The position numbers and the translations under genes are program-made. The notes below the pieces were generated by a model. It searched no databases. It saw only the letters and a list, made by a program, of their open reading frames with translations, and was not told where the DNA came from. This document shows positions 48,897-49,875 of a stretch of 49,875 bases of DNA, piece after piece (the first letter of the stretch is position 1; the number at the start of each line of letters is the position of its first letter). Source of the stretch: Bacteroidales bacterium (GTDB lineage: Bacteria; Bacteroidota; Bacteroidia; Bacteroidales; UBA3824); the NCBI GenBank assembly GCA_017544805.1, contig JAFYDK010000091.1, positions 1-49,875 of the forward strand, in the 5' to 3' direction.

Positions 48897-49875
48897 TTAA
48901 AACGCATATTGTAACATCACGGTTGCTGAATGAGTAGCAAGTCCGAGGTCATCGTTGTCACGGTCAAGCTGTGTAGCGTGTCCGGTACGACCCATATTTT
49001 GATACATCACTTGAAGTTTCAAATTTGTATCTTTGATGAAATAATTAAAACCAACTGCCGGCATATTGATTAAACCGTCTTTGTCAGTAGCATTTCTATC
49101 CATAACATCGTAACGTACAGCTACTTGCCATTGAGGTGCAACAAAATATCCGGCTTGGATGTACGCACCCCAATAGTTGAATGTATCATCAATTTTCTGT
49201 CTATCGGTAAAACCGATGTGCATCATATAAGCCTCGGCCGCAACGTATAATTTGTTTTTCATGTATGCAAATTCAAAACCATAACGAGAATCGTTTGTAG
49301 ATTCGCTTTGAGCCTCAACATTTACGTTTGCAGAAAGGGCAAACATAAGTTTTTCATCGTTAAGATTGTTAGGATTTCCCTGACTTGTAGGCATATAACC
49401 AAAAGGCATTACGGCAATTCTTCCCGCATAAAACAATGACGGCAAGCCTTTGATGTCATCGCTCAAAGTTTTTGTAGCGGTATTGACACCTGCGCCCGTT
49501 CCGTTGAAAATGCCGGCTTCGTAACTTAATTTGTTGTTTGCAACAAGTCCATGAGCCATTACGCCAAGGTCAAAACCTGTTCCGATTGTAGGATTTACTG
49601 CATTTAGAACATGAGGCATAATTACAGTAGAAGTAAGCGAAGTCGGAACACTCGGCAACAATGTTTCACCCAAGGTTGTAAGGTATGCGTGAGTGTACGG
49701 TGTTTTGAATTTTCCAACTCTAAAAGCGAGTGCATTGTTTGCCTTTACGTCAAACCATGCTTGTTGCAAAATTGCGCCGCCCGATGCTGCTGCATTAATA
49801 CAAAGGTTAAACGAAATTCTATCATAAACTTTTCCCGTAAAACCGAGAATTGCGTATGGAATTGCAAAACCTGAG
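48897..49875 (-). CDS. Phosphate-selective porin O/P-like outer-membrane porin, C-terminal part
   Basis: The 3' portion of a porin; the frame stays open to the window end, so the 5' part is missing. The visible about 325 residues read like an OprO/P barrel: strand pairs with GRIAVMPFGYM, YGFEFAYMKNKLYVAAEAYM (split), YWGAYIQAGYFVAPQWQVAVRYDVMD (split) and the terminal HSATVMLQYAF with closing Phe. The early RVGKFKTPYTHAYLTT segment is typical of the family constriction-side strand. Porins of this group pass phosphate or other small ions. It precedes the CxxCH lipoprotein and ccsBA in the same direction; the inverted array separates it from the former. Confidence 0.85.
   Translation of the reverse strand, partial: SGFAIPYAILGFTGKVYDRISFNLCINAAASGGAILQQAWFDVKANNALAFRVGKFKTPYTHAYLTTLGETLLPSVPTSLTSTVIMPHVLNAVNPTIGTGFDLGVMAHGLVANNKLSYEAGIFNGTGAGVNTATKTLSDDIKGLPSLFYAGRIAVMPFGYMPTSQGNPNNLNDEKLMFALSANVNVEAQSESTNDSRYGFEFAYMKNKLYVAAEAYMMHIGFTDRQKIDDTFNYWGAYIQAGYFVAPQWQVAVRYDVMDRNATDKDGLINMPAVGFNYFIKDTNLKLQVMYQNMGRTGHATQLDRDNDDLGLATHSATVMLQYAF

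Overview
The window is chromosomal DNA of a low-GC Bacteroidota bacterium, most likely Bacteroidales. The evidence is phylum-specific families (DUF3822, DUF4421, DUF2807, DUF4369-thioredoxin, GldI-like FKBP lipoprotein, fused ResB-CcsA), many SpII lipoproteins, genes that almost all lack Shine-Dalgarno sequences, and repeated promoters of the type TTTG - about 20 bp - TAnnTTTG. It carries about 45 protein genes (two cut by the window ends), four tRNAs (Thr-CGT, Glu-CTC, Arg-TCT, Glu-TTC) and several intrinsic terminators. No rRNA, phage, transposase or CRISPR array was seen.

Layout. 1-7.2 kb: argS 5' part, tRNA-Thr, a BASS transporter plus acyltransferase pair, GH3 hydrolase, ndk diverging from nrnA plus an FKBP-like lipoprotein. 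7.2-15.8 kb (mostly minus): AAE-type transporter, tRNA-Glu, fmt, pyk, tail-specific protease, tRNA-Arg, RecD-like helicase. 16-21.8 kb: a pseudopilin-like protein, DUF3822, rsmD; then (minus) two lipoproteins, a C1 peptidase, an FxxCxF-repeat lipoprotein and a Nudix hydrolase. 21.9-28.4 kb (minus): thrS-infC-rpmI-rplT, then dapB (interrupted by an in-frame TAA)-lepB-lepB-like. 28.4-38.6 kb: crcB, GH31, DUF4421, an AAA ATPase behind two hairpin repeats, a small secreted protein, a LuxR-type regulator with a MATE pump, rlmD. 38.7-44.8 kb: tRNA-Glu, DUF2807, parE, phosphoesterase, chagasin-like inhibitor, thioredoxin-like lipoprotein-pathway protein and two orphan genes. 44.8-49.9 kb: RidA-like protein, CcsBA haem ligase, a CxxCH lipoprotein and a porin, which read as one envelope redox cluster.

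The most unusual content is (1) a three-copy family of about 170-205 bp nested inverted repeats at gene 3' ends, whose central stems stay perfectly paired although their sequences differ; (2) infC, which has no possible ATG start and seems to start at ATT behind a rare perfect GGAGG; (3) a signal peptidase I paralogue whose catalytic serine is glycine, directly behind an intact lepB; (4) dapB broken by a single in-frame ochre codon with an ATG three bases later; (5) two near-identical 17-bp-stem hairpins, one overlapping the likely promoter of an AAA ATPase gene. None of these proves a new system; the repeat family is the best candidate for something undescribed.
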